Source: Silurus meridionalis (taxonomy: Eukaryota > Chordata > Actinopteri > Siluriformes > Siluridae). Taken from it: 64,000 bases of DNA. The position numbers and the translations under genes were made by a program. The notes below the pieces were generated by a model. The model worked only from the letters and a program-made list of their open reading frames with translations. It ran no database searches and was not told the DNA's origin. Location: assembly GCF_014805685.1 (NCBI RefSeq), contig NC_060905.1, positions 252,501-316,500 of the forward strand, read 5' to 3'. Below are positions 62,250-64,000 of the stretch, in pieces (position 1 is the first letter of the stretch; each line of letters starts with the position of its first letter).

Positions 62250-63757
62250 ATGCCAAGATGGACAGGAAATAAAAGCACTGCACTCAAATGCACACCATCA
62301 TTAGGTAGTAATAATTTCATGAACTTTTTTGATAATAAATTTGAAAACATCAGGCAAGAAAAAAAGACGATTAAAATAAATCCAAACTATTTTATAAGTA
62401 ACCCTGTAGACAGCAGTGTCATTATAACAGACAATCAACTACAAAGCTTTACTCCTATTCAAGAGAACAACTTCATTTCATTTATTTCCTCATCAAAATC
62501 ATCAACCTGCATTCTCCATCCCTCACCTACAAGTTTCCTCAAACAGATCATTCCAGAGGAAATTGAACCTGTTTTAAAATAATAAACTCTTCCATTAGCA
62601 CTGGTTTTGTACCTAAATCCTTCAAACTGCAGTATCAAACCCCTAATTAAGAAACCTTCACCCTGTCAGCTGTCCAACTACAGTCCAATATCAAACCTCC
62701 TCTTTATCTCCAAGATTCTAGAAAAGGTTGTAGCACAGCAGTTCTGCTCACATCTACTGAGGAACAACATTTTTAAAATGTACCAGTCAGGATTTCGGCC
62801 TCATCATAGCACAGAGACGGCTCTAGTTAAGGTGGTAAATGACTGTTATTGGCCTCTGATCAGGGTTTTGTCTCTTTACTTGTTTTGCTCGACCTCAGTG
62901 CAGCTTTTCACACCAATGAAGAACGTTGTTGGAATAAAGGGAACAGCTCTCTCCTGGATCAGGTCTTATCTGATTGATCACTATCAGTTTGTTGATGTAA
63001 ATGGTGAGTTCTCCACACTCTCTGAGGTAATGTTTGGTGTTCCACAAGGATCTGTCTTAGGCCCACTGCCTTTCTCTTTATATCTGCTGCCTCTTGGTGA
63101 AATCATTCATAAACATGGGATTCGCTTCCATTGCTATGCTGATGATACACAGCTGTATATTTCAGCAAAGCCAGATGAGAGAGATCAGCTTAACAATGTT
63201 GAGAAGTGTGTAAAGGACATTAGACAGTGGATGCTTAATAACTTTCCTCTGCTCCACTCAGATAAGACAGAAGTACTTTTACTAGGACCACATGCAGCTA
63301 GAAATAAACTTTCTGATTACATAGCATCTCTGGATGGTGTTTCTGTTTCAGTGTGTACAGCAGATAAAGACCTTGGTGTGATTATTGACCCGAGTCTTTC
63401 CTTTGAGTCTCACGTGAATAATATCACCAGGATCTCCTTCTTTCACCTTAGAAATATTGCTAAAATTAGAAATATGATGTCGTTACAGGATGCAGAAAAA
63501 CGAGTAGATGCTTTTGTAACATCTAGATTAGACTACTGTAACGCTTTACTGTCTGGGTGTTGGAGTAAGTGCAGAAATAAGCTTCAGTTAGTCCAGAATG
63601 CAGCAGCAAGAGTCCTCACTAGATCTAGAAAATATAATCACATCAGCCCTGTTTTAATCATCTACACTGCTCCCAATTACATCTCACACTGATTATAAAA
63701 TACTACTACTGACGTATAAAGCACTTAACGCTCTCACGCAGCAGTATCCTCCTCTCC
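62250..63757 (+). mobile_element. L2-type LINE, 5'- and 3'-truncated
   Basis: Collinear with 11840-13370. RT motifs: [38 protein letters not shown] and catalytic YADDTQLY; the thumb has [14 protein letters not shown] stop near 62580 and a deletion that removes the AAFDTIDH region (about 62910-62925) make it inactive. Confidence 0.9.
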
Positions 63758-63769
63758 TTTTCCTCCTTC

Positions 63770-64000
63770 AACCAACAGTAGCCAAATTTCCACCGGTACC
63801 CTGTTGGTTAATGATACCTGTGGTGGTGACATACCAGTGGAAGCATGGAGATGTTTAGGAGAGATGCAGTGGAGTTTTTAACCAGATTATTTAACAGGAT
63901 TCTGGAAGGTGAGAAGATGCCTGAGGAATGGAGAAGGAGTGTGTTGGTACTGATCTTTAAGAATAAGGGAGATGTGTAGACCTGCAGTAACTACAGGGGA
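63770..64000 (+). mobile_element. RTE-like LINE RT fragment
   Basis: FLTRLFNRILEGEKMPEEWR and SVLVLIFKNKGDV, a typical RTE-clade RT block, with a stop after GDV. Runs off the window edge. Confidence 0.8.

Overview
The window is vertebrate nuclear DNA from a ray-finned (teleost) fish. This rests on two conserved multi-exon genes with GT-AG introns and on a typical teleost mix of repeats: L2/CR1-type and Rex1-like LINEs, Tx1/L1-clade and RTE-like LINE pieces, Tc1/mariner, a PIF/Harbinger element, Ty3/gypsy elements, a retrovirus-like element, and abundant (CA)n and (CT)n tracts. The species cannot be fixed from the sequence; an ostariophysan such as a catfish is possible.

Layout. 1-17275 is a nest of retroelements without host genes. 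It holds a minus-strand L2 LINE split by two gypsy elements, a defective retrovirus-like element present twice (5389-7730 and 14743-17005), and a nearly complete plus-strand L2 LINE (about 9490-14447) whose esterase ORF1 is intact. 17757-21093 is a decayed but nearly full-length minus-strand Rex1-like LINE. 21157-22795 shows no gene.

23714-52912 is one host gene on the minus strand, junction plakoglobin (jup). I could place 13 coding exons by homology and splice sites, plus a likely short start exon and a candidate non-coding first exon. The coding pieces sum to 2160 bp, 720 codons including stop, with all exon phases compatible. Its introns carry Tc1 copies, nested LINEs, a probable solo LTR of 3.5 kb with a triplicated internal block, a pogo-like MITE and many (CA)n tracts next to splice sites.

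53552-56451 is a broken two-gene Harbinger transposon lying between jup and the next gene. 56590-58480 is eif1 on the minus strand: four exons, 113 aa, with a TATA box. The order jup-eif1 matches the known neighbourhood of these genes on human chromosome 17q21. 59755-60945 is a 1.2 kb satellite of 5-bp units, and 61441-64000 returns to LINE fragments (L2 and RTE-like).

The two host genes act in unrelated processes: cell adhesion and Wnt-type signalling (plakoglobin), and start-codon selection in translation (eIF1). The most interesting features are in jup. A 14-copy minisatellite repeats the 3' splice acceptor and first codons of the last exon, and a 39-bp in-frame duplication lies inside the armadillo domain.
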